From Branchiostoma floridae (taxonomy: Eukaryota > Chordata > Leptocardii > Amphioxiformes > Branchiostomatidae), in contig NC_049990.1 of the NCBI RefSeq assembly GCF_000003815.2, positions 7,653,010 to 7,717,009 of the forward strand: DNA of 64,000 nt. The letters are read 5' to 3'. The notes beneath the pieces were generated by a model. It was not told the DNA's origin and did not search any database. It worked only from the letters and a program-made list of their open reading frames with translations. Positions 1-13,200 of the stretch are shown here, in pieces (the first letter of the stretch is position 1; each line of letters begins with the position of its first letter). The position numbers and the translations under genes are program-made.

Positions 1-3000
1 TGAATTGGAACAAAATATAGACATTTGATAGAAAATATTTGGGTGAATGACACCATTGAAGCACATCCGGAATACCATTTTGTACAGGCAGTTTTTGTCC
101 CAGGATAATCGTCTATCTTCATTTGTGCCTGCGTTGTCCTTTTGAAATTAATGTAAAAACTAAAAGCGTGCGGTAGAGTCATGAATGTTATTAATCAGAC
201 AGATTATATGTTAGGAATCTCTCCTCAGCACAGCTCTTTGTCTCACCAAATGGTTGGTTTAACATGCAAGGCACGGGCTTTTTCACTCGCCTGAAGCGAA
301 CCCTGTAATAGATTTTTATAATCTTAACACAACACAATGGAAAAAAAAACGAGAAAAGAAATCTTTACATCTTTAGATATGTTTTGCGATTCACCGGGTA
401 CGTTTTGACTAGTTAGTACTAGTAGAATGTCGATTTGTTAGTTATTAAAAATTGATACCAGAAAGAAGCCCGAATTAGAGTGACTTTTCAAAAGCATTGT
501 TCTGCATGGCAATATGCAAATCGCGTGTATGCAGCTTAAATTATCCGTTCTTCTTGACGTCAGCGATTAAGATAAGAAATGAGAACGTCAAGTTCAAAGT
601 TATCTATCCTCTAGTGATCGCTACTTTGTCAAATGCCCCTTCTTTACTCTTATCTCTCAGCTTGCGCTAGATACGGAGGCCCTATAGACAACTATGATAT
701 CGTATACGCTATTGTTGCCCATTGCAATTGTTTTCCTTACATTTGTTGACTACTTTTGTTGACTAGAATTTTTGAAGCCAAAAATGCCGAACTTTTTCAC
801 GAGAATCACATTATATTTTCTAGTTTGTGGAAAGGGGTTTGCTGTGATCAATAAATATAAAAGGACAGCGAGTAAGAAACCTTTGACACAACAATTTAAC
901 AAAACCTCAAAAAGTGCTTTATACCCATGTATGTGTCAGCGATTTGTCGACAGCAGTTTAGTACGTGCCATTTCTTTGAATATTTTAGAATCATATTATA
1001 ATTCCTATCCGTTAATCATATTCGAGAAGCCTATATTGTCATATGTTCAAGTTCACACAGAACTAAAGAATCGATTCACTCACGAATAGAAAACACATAT
1101 GCTGCTATTTTAGTGTTTTTTGTTTACATTTTGTAGTCATTTTTGTACAAAACATCGTTTGTTTCCTCATTTTAATTCCTATCATTAATTATATTCGAGA
1201 ATCCTATATTGTTTCATGTTCACACAAAACTCGATTCACTCTCGAATAGAAGACACAGATGCTGTAACTGTAGTGTTTTTTGTTTATATCTTATAGTTAT
1301 TTTCTTGCACAAAACATCGTTTGTTTCCTGATTTTAAGCGACTTTCCTGGTTTTGCACCAGTGCTTCCGTCGAAGCTTCCCAGAGTGCATAATTACCTCT
1401 TGTTTACCGCTCTGCGCCCTCATCTATCCACGCGCGCTACACCCTTTATTATCGTTCGGGGAAATTATCTTTCAAAGTGAACATCATTAACATTTCATAA
1501 TTATAAATACCACAAATTACCCGTCTTTATAAAGCAGAGACATTATAAGTAACTGCTAGTCTGTCTTTTCACAGTCCGTGAAGTTTGTAGTTGTTGTAGA
1601 AATTTACAGATGGTTGGATGTGCAAGTTTAGGCGGTGCTAATTTCGTGGTAATCTGGGTTTAATATAAAACGTTATCATATCGTTTATCATGTGGATTAA
1701 TTCTGATTAAAACTGGTGTGCTAATCCTAGTCTGCATCTGTCTGAACGATAATCAAGAGAACAAAAAATACTAAAATTGAAAGTTTATATGTGTTGGTAG
1801 AAGTCATTCTGGTTCAAAGTTGAACTGTTTCTACACAAAAATTGTCGACTGTCTAACTATAGTCTTTGTCAAGGAGTGAGCAATTTGGTTAAGCCCATTT
1901 TTGTGTGTTTAAATTTATCTCCAGAACAAAAATGTACCCCTTTTCCATTTTGCATAGAAAGATTATTACTTGAAAACAACCACGAAAAATATCGTTAGAA
2001 TCGTTGCTCATGCTGTAATTATGGAAAGTTTTACAGATAAAAAGAACAATCAACAATCTTCAGATTGTATAGAATTCTTTTCAGTACATTTTTATATCGA
2101 ATTCAAAAGATTCGACCCTTATTCGTTCTGATCCTAGCATCAGGTTGTAACCCTAAGTTTCGAGACAACCAAGAAATCCCCATGGTGTATTTAAAGTGTA
2201 GACATTTTTTCAAGAAAAATCGTTGCAACTAATAACTGCTTGAAATTCTTTTATCTATTCTAAAGTCTGAATCTTCTGTATATTTTTTGTGAGGAGGATC
2301 TAATGAAGGATGATTCTTACACAAATTGAAGTCAAATTGTGTTGTTTTGTGACGAACTCAACCAACAAGGTTGGTTGGAATATGTCAATGTACTTGAACT
2401 CTCGTACGCAAAGTCTTCCCATATGCTCCTAGAAAAGCCCCAAGTTCAGCAAGAAAAGGCTTAAAACTATTCACTCATCTTATACAGATGTAGCGCTCTT
2501 GTTGACTAGTAGTAGATAGACTTATGTAGAAATGTTTGGATTATGTATGGAATACTTACAGAAGTGAATGAAACACGAATATGAGATGGCCAAGTTTCAA
2601 AACCAACTTTATAGACAACTATAAGTATACCAATTCCATGACTGCACTACTTTAACTTCAAGCGCTGTTCATGATGTATTTGAATGAAGTGTTCTTGTTT
2701 AGAGCGAGTCAATTAAACGATGTCCGATGAGACGAACGAGTACTTCCTGAATCCACCCTGCCGAGCTGCAAATCCCGTCGGAACCACAGGGGGCGCACTT
2801 CAGCTCAACTACAACTGTTGCGCCAGATGAAGTAGTAGTACATTATTCCACGAACACAAACTTTTCTGTAAAATCGTTCACTGCTAATGCGATGTTGTGC
2901 CCTCTATACTCTAGTTTTGTAGATACCTAGTTAAACGATTCTCTTAGTACGCTACTGTCCCTGGCAAGATCTCCCGAGATTTTACGAGAATTCTGACGAG

Positions 3001-3604
3001 ACCTTGTTCTTGTGCTATTCTAATCAGTTTTCCTACAGTCAGAGTACGCCCCAAACTGTCTACCCAGTTCTAGTAATTGTCATCAGAATAGTAAAAAAAA
3101 GTTCAGGCTATCGATTCAATACACATATCTTTGCAACAAACAAACGAAAACAAAGGATAGATGAACAAGTCAGAATAATTTCCGTCGCAAAGGATGTGAA
3201 AGTGAGTATCGCAAGTCGTAGTTTCGCAATTTTTTTTGAGTCTCGTTGTCTTATATTGCGGACATGACAACTGCTACTGATTTAGATATTTATATTGAAA
3301 ATATAAAATCTACAGCAACACATTATCAAACACAATACGAATGCTTTCATAATTTTCAAAGTATTTTCGTCATTGCGCTTACTAGTACTATCAGGATACC
3401 TAAAATATCAAAATGATGTTCAGATACAATGAAAGTTATATGTTATATTGAAGGTTGATACATGTGTATGGGGTCAACAAACATCACAAGATAGTACAAT
3501 AGACATCTGTTAAGTGCAATAGGAATAAAAGTTTGGAATGAATGAGTATAACGCAAATCTTCCGTTGGAGCAGTGAAAAACATTACTGTCCCCAGAAGAA
3601 AAGA
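1..3604. other. Gene-free AT-rich sequence
   Basis: No coding exon recognised. It contains the tandem duplication at 1,001 and a CTCF-core-like ACAGGGGGCGC at 2786-2796; nothing else stands out. Confidence 0.6.
1001..1345 (+). repeat. Tandem duplication, two units of about 173 bp
   Basis: AATTCCTATCCGTTAATCAT at 1001 recurs as AATTCCTATCATTAATTATA at 1174. Following blocks (ATTCGAGAA, TTCACACA, GATTCACTC, GTGTTTTTTGTTTA, AAAACATCGTTTGTTTCCT) recur in the same order. Confidence 0.8.
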
Positions 3605-4475
3605 NNNNNNNNNNNNNNNNNNNNNNNNNNNNNNNNNNNNNNNNNNNNNNNNNNNNNNNNNNNNNNNNNNNNNNNNNNNNNNNNNNNNNNNNNNNNNNNN
3701 NNNNNNNNNNNNNNNNNNNNNNNNNNNNNNNNNNNNNNNNNNNNNNNNNNNNNNNNNNNNNNNNNNNNNNNNNNNNNNNNNNNNNNNNNNNNNNNNNNNN
3801 NNNNNNNNNNNNNNNNNNNNNNNNNNNNNNNNNNNNNNNNNNNNNNNNNNNNNNNNNNNNNNNNNNNNNNNNNNNNNNNNNNNNNNNNNNNNNNNNNNNN
3901 NNNNNNNNNNNNNNNNNNNNNNNNNNNNNNNNNNNNNNNNNNNNNNNNNNNNNNNNNNNNNNNNNNNNNNNNNNNNNNNNNNNNNNNNNNNNNNNNNNNN
4001 NNNNNNNNNNNNNNNNNNNNNNNNNNNNNNNNNNNNNNNNNNNNNNNNNNNNNNNNNNNNNNNNNNNNNNNNNNNNNNNNNNNNNNNNNNNNNNNNNNNN
4101 NNNNNNNNNNNNNNNNNNNNNNNNNNNNNNNNNNNNNNNNNNNNNNNNNNNNNNNNNNNNNNNNNNNNNNNNNNNNNNNNNNNNNNNNNNNNNNNNNNNN
4201 NNNNNNNNNNNNNNNNNNNNNNNNNNNNNNNNNNNNNNNNNNNNNNNNNNNNNNNNNNNNNNNNNNNNNNNNNNNNNNNNNNNNNNNNNNNNNNNNNNNN
4301 NNNNNNNNNNNNNNNNNNNNNNNNNNNNNNNNNNNNNNNNNNNNNNNNNNNNNNNNNNNNNNNNNNNNNNNNNNNNNNNNNNNNNNNNNNNNNNNNNNNN
4401 NNNNNNNNNNNNNNNNNNNNNNNNNNNNNNNNNNNNNNNNNNNNNNNNNNNNNNNNNNNNNNNNNNNNNNNNNNN
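3605..4475. other. Assembly gap (N)
   Basis: 871 unresolved bases; reading frames crossing it are meaningless. Confidence 1.
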
Positions 4476-4606
4476 TAGAAGGGATAGGTGAACATCTCAA
4501 AACAACTCAAAATCATAAAACATGGTCATTCAAACGATTCAAGGGAGAAAGTTTAATACAAAACTACAGTACAGCTAGTGCATTCGTAAATTGTCTAGTA
4601 TTTTTC

Positions 4607-4821
4607 TAGTCTCCAGGCAGACGTTTCAGCTGGATAAAAAGAAGAAGAATTTGGCCAAATAGGGACACTAAGTAAGTTACTATGGGGTTTCAGTCAGTGT
4701 TTTGCTGTATCGATTACTTCACTCCTAGGCCAATTAACTCCTACTTTTAACTTTTACATGTTCCTAACTTGGTCAAATTCCCCTATTACTATTCGGTCAG
4801 GCGGGAGTCTGGTAGAGACTA
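4607..4821. mobile_element. MITE with TAGTCTC..GAGACTA ends and perfect 9-bp target duplication
   Basis: The element starts TAGTCTCCAGGCAGACG and ends GAGTCTGGTAGAGACTA. It is flanked by exact 9-base direct repeats GTATTTTTC at 4598-4606 and 4822-4830. A 9-bp duplication points to a Mutator-like (MULE) superfamily. There is no ORF. A relative in opposite orientation is at 38,139-38,357. Confidence 0.8.
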
Positions 4822-6291
4822 GTATTTTTCCTATCGAGACTTGAAGTAAAACACCTGTAGACACCGTGATGATGAATACATAAGGCGAGAAGGCCTGATA
4901 TCTCCCCTAGCGATCAGGAATGAGGCAACCAGTGGGTGTGAATGGGATACTCTAACTACTCAGACGTGCATCAGACAGAAAAATGCAAAAAAAGTCCATT
5001 CTCTCTGTCATTCGATTCCTATGTGGACCATCAATGTTTTAGACGAACTTATCTTTGCATTGTTTAAGGTTGAGGTTGAAATGTATTGTTTGAAAGGATC
5101 ATGTTTGAAAGACGTGTTTGAAGCGGGCGATGGAAAAATAAGCAGTTCTAAGTTGCGAAAGAAAGTTTCAACAGATTTTCTTTTTCATATAGTCAGACAC
5201 AGCTACATACGATAGGTGCTCGAGCACCCAAGTCTCTATACGTTTGTAAGCATTAGCCCATGACACAAGTAATACTTATGTACAATGATATAGACACAAC
5301 AAAAATTAAGAGACTTCTATATTAGCCCTGCGAATCCAAACTACGTCCCAGAAGTACTAGTGAACATTTGATGACTTTTAAACAGTTGCAAATCTTGCGT
5401 TGATGAAAAGTTTTTAATTACAACATTTTACCTGACAAGAATCAACGCCTACATAAAGAACCCTCATATCTGTCTTTATTTGCGCTGTAATGTCGACAAA
5501 TCTTTTATCGTTTGTCGCGCAGACAAGACTAAAGAGTGAGAAATGCGCCCACAACGCCAGGGATAATGTGATTATGGTGACTTAAAAGCAAATTGAATGA
5601 GAGAACTAATTGACGCCGTATCTTTAGCGCTGGATGACTGACATTGTTAAGTCCTGGATGAATTCTTGGCGGTATAATTAAAGGGGCTATAATAAGATAG
5701 TGTTAAGTTTGATCGATTCAAATGTCGCGATAAGCGTAATATACTTGATCCATCTCTTTCAGCCTTGATAATTGGATATGGCCATTAGAAGCACATCAAA
5801 AGACAATGCACTTTAAATCTCATTACTTTGTACTCGTTACTCATACTCGCAATCAGTACATACTCCATTCCCATCAGCATCGGTAAACGTCTCTAATGCG
5901 GGAGTAGTTTGTTAGCCAGCTTTACTCCTTTCGCTAAAAAAAGTTATGTTTTTGGTAGCGTTTGTTTGTGTGTCTGTGGTTTAGCAGTGTAACTCAAGAA
6001 GCTGTGGATGGATTGTCAAAAAATGTGTTGTAAGTTTTAGACAAGCAATTGACTTAAAGAACAGGAACCAATGGAAGCAAACTGTAAAAGTGATGGAATG
6101 AATATGAATATTATCCAGGGAAAAAAACGGAATGGGTGTAAGCAGTCATGTGAAGGAAGACATGTGAAATAGACAGCATTTGCATGTGATGTGATGTGAT
6201 GTAATCATAGTGACAATATATTCATCTACCTACCTACCTATCTATCTTTCTCTCTCACACACCCACACCCTGTACACATATATAACTAGGA

Positions 6292-6302
6292 CACGCACGC
6301 AC

Positions 6303-6357
<55 letters not shown>

Positions 6358-6402
6358 CACACACACACAAACACACACACACACGCTCTCTCTCTCTCTC
6401 TC
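6292..6402 (+). repeat. CA/TC microsatellite
   Basis: (CA)n interrupted by AAAC and GCAC, then (TC)n. Confidence 0.9.
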
Positions 6403-7599
6403 TACAATGCAGGTATTTTATATTTTAGAGAGAGAGAGAGAACTGTTGCTAATTGCTGTAAGTTCCCATTTGTTGTATCGTTTACAATGTTTGCACGATT
6501 AAGTCGCTATCATTGTATAACTTAACAGGACGATATAACGTCATACAGCATGTTGAAATGTTTTGGAAGATTTACAGTGAAAAATGTTTCCGAGTGGAAT
6601 AGCTAAGAAGCAAGAAAGTAGAGGTCAATGTACAAACGAGTTCCTGTAGTCATGCGAGTGCTTTACAACTAGATTGATGACTTACATACCAGCTCGTAAG
6701 GTTAATCGACTGAAACGCGTGAGTTTGAAAGCATTAAGTATGTGGCCTCTTAATATGATATCTTACTAACGACTTAAGTACACACACGAGATAGAATGGA
6801 TGAACAATGTATGGACAGGGGACTTCTAAGTGTGCAGCTTCAGAAAAGAGGTGAAGAAAAAACTCGGTTCCGACACGTCAAAGGGAACTTTGTAACGACT
6901 AGAAAACCAAAAGCAATTCTACTAGACTGCTATATAACGGTTATTGTTTTAGAGGTTTATCAGTAATGTTTATCAATAACCCAGGGGCTATTGATAGTTG
7001 TTTTGTAGTTGTCTTTTTACAGATTCCGAGAAACTTGATACCTGAAGTTGATTATGCTATTTCTGAAGATCTGAAAGCTCTCATAATGCTAAGATAGGTA
7101 AATACATAAAATATTTCTTTGTTATCAGAACAGATAATGGCACCTGGTTGAATCAAGATTAAAGTTTATTGTCCTATATTGTTAAGTCAGTAGAATTTTG
7201 AGCTTTATAATGTGTTTCTGTTTTGTAGTTTATAGTTGACCAAAATGAAAGTCACTGTACTTTGTGTTGTGCAAGCAAAGCATCTTAAGTCAAAAAGTGC
7301 ATCGAAGAACTTGCAAGTATTTTTTCAGGGCCCAGTGTATCATCATTCATGACGTCGCAAATTGTTATCATCAACAAATAAGATATGATTGTACAACGGT
7401 CTGTGCGCTAGTTTACCAGTGTTACTTGAAGTAAGAAAAAAGAAAATTGCAAAAAGCATTCAGGAAAAGTAAAATCGGCACAATGTCAGCTGTGGTTTTT
7501 GTTACGTAATTGCCACTTCTTCCACTATTCATAACTACATGTCCTTGTGTTTATGAAAACAAAGTCAAATCTAAAAAGCCTAATTGTATTCCGTAGAAG

Positions 7600-7722
7600 T
7601 TCTTATCAGGATAGTCGCTGTTCCATTTGTCACCAGTGTCACCTTGCAATGCACCTTGCTGTTACATGTTGCAACAAGCCCTCAGGCACGAGCCTATAAA
7701 ATAAAATAAAAAAAACTTTTAT
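7600..7722 (+). mobile_element. Candidate LINE 3' tail
   Basis: GTTGCAACAAGCCCTCAGGC and ACGAGCC precede an (AAAATA)-rich end. It resembles the tail at 34,780-34,830 (ATTAGCCCACGGGC). No coding part can be seen. Confidence 0.4.
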
Positions 7723-9732
7723 ACCTTAACAAGGTGTTTTTCACCTATTCATTTTCATAAAGATAAGTTTCAAAGGTCTTACAATTTGTACAAGAAAAAA
7801 GTCTCATAGTCTCACTTCATATAACAAAAGTTCCCTTGAAAACTTGTTTGTCAAAAGCAGCCGGTGTCCAACCCCGACAAGTGTGAAAATAAAGTGCCGA
7901 AGTTATTGGAACAAATGCGCGAACACAGACGTGTACTAGCCAATCTGTCACAAGAAATGAGCGCCACAAACAAAAACGACGCACTAAAGAATGAAAAATC
8001 TATCTGACAATCAGCAGGAAATTTAGACATGACGATGAAAAATTACTCCTCCAGTAGAATTGTAGTCTTTCGTGTGGGAGAGTTCTGCCATGATATTCTT
8101 TTGGGAACAACTTGTCAGAACGAAATGATCAAAAATGTGCCCAATTTTCCTGGTTATAAGGAATTCCCCAAAGACCCCGGATGGGTATGACAGCGGGTGA
8201 CCAAACTAACTCCCAATCTCTGGGTCCTCAGAAACGAAGCTAAGCCAGTCTTCAATGCATAAACGACCGAGGTAAAGAAAAAAAATCGAGAAAAGTGTTG
8301 TGAAACCGTTTCATTGCCTTCTCCCCGTTATGGGTTGGTGAAATTGCTACTGGGATTGCGTATTTGTCCTGGTAAATTGTTGCGGGCGCTCCTCTATCGA
8401 TCTCCCAATGGGGAAGGGACGAGTGGCTATAAAAGTCGGTAACTAAGTTCCCAGGGAGGAAGCCTTCGTATAATTGCGTCAGCTGGGAATTCTCTTCCCG
8501 GATACATCGCAGTTCCTTAATGATCATGAAGTCGAAAATGGCGTTTTCTACGATGTAGAATTCTGCCAGAATTTTAGCGACGATGTCGCTGTTATGTTAG
8601 TTTTATTTGTCTTCATAATTGGTTACATAGTTTGATGGCTTTAATATTTCAAAAGAAAGTGCTTTTTTTGGTATCGGCATCAAACTTCCAAGCCTACCAG
8701 TGCTGAATAGAAAACTTACAAACAGTGACACAATTTCTACATTTACCAAGCACTTTCTTGCATCTAAATAGTATCTAAAACGGCTTACACTATGAATGCC
8801 TAAGCTTTTTGTAGCATTATGTTGAAAATCACTCCCCTGAAACTCCTGGTACCTCCAGATTATCATTTCTCTCACGCTACATCATCATTATAGTGTCAGC
8901 ACAATGGAGGAGTGATAAGACGGATAGAACAATGCAGATCGAACCATCTGGGGCCGTCTTCAAGACAGATTGTTCCTTTAAGTAGATATCACAGTCCAAT
9001 CTAAGGCGCATCACCGACGCCAAATTTTGTTTGTCGCCTTGCTGTGTTAATTTATGACGACTATGTGTTCCCTGTAGAGAAAACAAATAAAACAAATATC
9101 AAAACCGTACGTTTCGCTGCGGTACCACGAAAAGCCGCTAGGGGGACCAATCGTTTCGTCCTCAGTTAGTGAACCTCTACAAACATACCAAATGTCATAA
9201 AGATCCATCCATGACTTCTCGAGATTTGTCGCTCACTTACACACAGAACTTGACGCAGACAGACAGATAGACCATTGTAAAAGCAGACAGAAAAGACATA
9301 CAACAGATAGCACACAAGATCTGATTCGTACGTAATGATTTTACTGTGAAATGTACAAGAGAAGTAGAATAGAGGTAGGCACGTGGTGTATTATTCTAAA
9401 ACATTGTCTAATCTTTTTAGGATTCAAAGGGTCAAGATTGAGTGACCATGCTAAAATTCATTTTAGGATTGTCAGTCTATATACCTAGTGGTGATTGTCT
9501 TTTATAATTGTCTTCGGCACAGTAGGAAACCAGTGACTATGTGCGATTTCCCTTATAACTTATGTATCCAAATCCCACAATAAGTACCAATAAAGAGCTA
9601 ATTAGTAGAATTGAAGGCGAGGGGAATAAATAGTGATCAATACATGACACCACAATATCCTGTCAGATGACAAACGGGACAGTTACAGGGACTTTAGGGT
9701 GATCGATTCTTTCTGATCAAAACAGAAGGAGG

Positions 9733-10245
9733 CAATTAAGGAACCGGTCCGACATTCGTGGTACGATCACAAACTTGTGGCATTCGTGGGATTGTCGTGC
9801 ATGAGTCGTGCGAGATTCAGCTGACCGAAAAGACTGTCGTAGATGACCTTGTCGTTGGTCTGGTCTGTCACAGCCTTGCTTCAAAATCCTACGACAATTA
9901 AGGGCCTGGTACGCGGTCCGACATTCACTATACGATCATCACAAACTTGTGGTCTTCTTGGGGTTGTCGTGGATGAGTCGTGCGAGATTAAGATGTCTTG
10001 TTGACCGTAAAGGTTGTCTCATTGTCGGTGGTCGGTTCTGTCACAGCCTGCTTGAAACTCCTACGACAATTAAGGGCCCAGTTAGACATTCATCGTACGA
10101 TCCCAAACTTGTAACATTCGTGGGGCTGTCGTACACGTGTCGTGCGAGATTCAGATGTCTTGTTGGCAGGAAAGCCGTTTAAGATCCTTGTCTGAGGTTG
10201 GTTCTGTCACAGCCTGCTTGAAACTCCTATTCGACATGAAAATCG
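9733..10245 (+). repeat. Minisatellite/satellite, three units of about 162-172 bp
   Basis: Units start CAATTAAGG at 9733, 9895 and 10067. Each carries a GTACGATC-like site, CGTGCGAGATTC/A, TCTGTCACAGCC and CTCCTACGACAATTAAGGGC. The rich content of TCGTACGA-type palindromes is notable. A diverged relative lies at 42,185-42,370. Confidence 0.8.
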
Positions 10246-13200
10246 TACGACGGCTAACGAATGTGAGTGTTTGGTTAAACGAAATATCCGCGTTGGTTCT
10301 ACTGCCACACGAATATTTGTGGACATGCGGTCGCTAATAGATAGTTTGTGTACAGCGTACATCACTCAACTGTGAAGGAGACACGAGGAAAACAAAATTG
10401 CAGCTTGCAGGGTTTTGCCGTTCGTACGGAACGCCCCTTCCTTTCTTCCCAAAGGTCAGTGCGGACCGAATTTCCCGTCCCAGTCGCCCTATCTCCTTCC
10501 GTCCGCGGTCTCGCCATTTATCACGTCCGAGCAAACGAGAAGTTACGAGAGCCCTGCGCGCCGAGATATCGACATGCTCGTTTCCTCGAGGAAACCCACT
10601 ACAATGTAACTTACATCGAACGGGCTTGTAATTTCAATTTAAATGGATTCCCGTTATTAAGTCGCGCGGCCGTTTAGAGCCCCATTTGTCGGCATTTTGC
10701 TTCCTCGCTCGTAATTAATTTGGGCTAAAAGGTTGAAAGTAGTCATTAGGGGCGATCTAAGTGAGATAAATGCTGATATTTGTGAGTGTATGAGCTGACA
10801 TATCGATATATGCGTGTAAGGGGAAAGCCCACTTAGTACGTGAGGGGTCATCGGGTCGGGCGAGTTGAGCAGACGGCAGGTTTAAAAGTTGTTCCCGAGC
10901 CAGTTCGGTTCGATCCACCCGCCTATAAATCTTGCTGTAATAACCTTCATCTTTGTTCATTTCACCAACCGATTTGTTTAAAGGTATGGCACATAGGTTT
11001 GCAGGTAACCAGTCCTGCATTTGAGAACTATGATTCGCATGGAGATAAGCCTCACGGGAAAAATGAAGATTTAAAAAAAATGCCGACTTTTTCTAGTGGT
11101 GGAAAAATGCTGTGGTTCTGTAGCAAGGCCGGGCGCGAGCGAGCTAACATTGGAGCAGGGAGACGGAAAAATCGTTAGGATGTTATCTTGGAGCCTGGCA
11201 TCATTTTTAAAGATTTTCCTCGACCCTATCGTGCAGGAAATATATGTCAGTGCCAAACTGCGCTCCATGTACGCGAAGATAACGCCGGATAATCGTTCCC
11301 ATAGAAAGTCGCGCTTGCTTTTTGTGAGGACACTAATAGGATTGCACTATATAAACCACTGATTTATGAAAAGCAAGGTCAGACGAGTTCTGTGAAAAAT
11401 ACCCGCAGGATTAGAAGCATTTTCCTTGCTTCATTAATATTTGCTCGAGTTGCCGGCGCCTCGCAGGCAAGATGGATGGGGGTAATGTTTGGAAAATTAC
11501 CGTCCTTAATTTTACATATTGAATGCCACCGCGATTAATCATGAGGTAATGACAGTGCTCGGAGTCGGCGGCAGGAAGCTGGAGTGGTGTACGGGCCATG
11601 TTGCGGTATCGACCGAAGCGGAGGGCCATTTGTACTGGTCCTCGCCTGCACGGCCCCGGTATCGTGTTCAGCAAATGGCCATCATTAGCACTGGGTCGGA
11701 AATGTCACGCCGTTCGCCGGGATGTGGAAAGGGGGGAGGGGGCAGCCGGGAGGGAGGGGGGTGAGTTACGGCGAAAGGCGCCATCGGACATTACACATAT
11801 GAAGGATGGTTGTATAATGAGTCCAAATGATTGTTATTAGTCCAGCCCGAAATGTCACTGTACGGAGGTTGGCGCTAAATGCAGGGACGCGGGTAGTTGT
11901 GTGCGAAAAAAAGTCCTCATTTTGGTGCCTTGGAGGGTCACGCCGAGATTTCAGACACAAAATATGCCACAAATAATCGCCAAATAGCTTGTCACATTCA
12001 CACATAACGGACAAGATGACATGTTCAAGAAAATGCTTCATTTTGCTATCTGGCAAATGATTACATAGGCTCGACTATTATTAATGCACCGTATACAAAT
12101 ATTAAATAGTTTGCAAAGGCAACAACGACCTGCTATGATTTTTCGGCCAAATTTGATATATTTAAATCGAAATCGTTGGAAGATTTTTGAAAAATTGTAA
12201 GCAGCCTACGACCAACTCACACGATTAGCTACCTTTTCCACACGCATAGGGACTTTTGCAGCTTATTTGTCTGATGATATCTATAGGCGCATGCACGATT
12301 TACCACCGCTCTCTATCAGTGTACGGTTTAAGGTCCTCGTGGGGACGATGAAACCGTTAACGGCAGTTACCGAGGAGATAGTTCCCGTCCTACCGCTTTA
12401 CACACGTAATAAAGGATGCTTGATGTAACCACTAAACGTACAATTTGCATCAAACGCTTCCAATTTTCATCATTATCTACTAGAGCTCTTTTCCAATCGA
12501 TTGATAAAGTCGTATTGACGTCCTCTTCTGACTGTCTGGTTTCTCACGCGATATTTAGCGTTATCCTCTCTAGCTCGAGCTCTATCTGGCTAGTTAAAAT
12601 ATACGTCTGCACTGCCCAAATTGATGGTGTACCACTACGTTACACATCCCCGATTTCCTTCCATAAAGAATAAGTAATTTGTCATACCAAAAACCATCGT
12701 ACCATACCTCACATAGCGTGGCATTGCCTACTGGTATGTTGAACCATCAGATGGTTGGTAAGAGAAAAGCTATCATAACAGTGGGAATTGCCACATAAAA
12801 CAACACAATGTCGCTTCAACAGATATTAATTTCACAAAATGCAGACATATCGAAGTACAATGATATTACATTTTGTGACTTACTTCAAGAGTAACATCGC
12901 CGAAGAATTGTTGAAGTATCATCAAAAGAAATAAAAGGCAACGAGTTAACTGTAAATATATATTAGAACTCTATACTTAAGCTTGTCTTTCCTATGCTAT
13001 TACATAACTTTGTTCGTCTATTCATTCGTTCAACAGCTCATTTATTGATATTTATACTTTTTTCAAAGCTCAGGCTGCGTTTCGAGTATTCCTTGAACCA
13101 CCATGTCTTAAGAGGCGAACGTTTATGTAGTGCAGATCGCATTGGTCTCGACACGTCAACGGTGACATTTTGCTCATCTTCTTAAGCTGGGTATGAGTTC

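Larger units (their letters stand above)
4831..9732. other. Gene-free sequence with scattered repeat relics
   Basis: Contains the CA microsatellite and the candidate LINE tail. At 5,941-6,040 there is TTATGTTTTTGGTAGCG and TAACTCAAGAAGCTGTGGAT, like the head of a common repeat. At 9,100-9,300 there is TCTCGAGATTTGTCGCTCA with CAGACAGACAG, like the tail of one. No gene recognised. Confidence 0.5.

Noticed and set aside
3443-4609. Long frames of about 300-357 codons on both strands
   Set aside because: They consist almost entirely of gap (N) bases.
6210-6428. His/Thr-rich 72-codon frame
   Set aside because: Translation of the CA/TC microsatellite.
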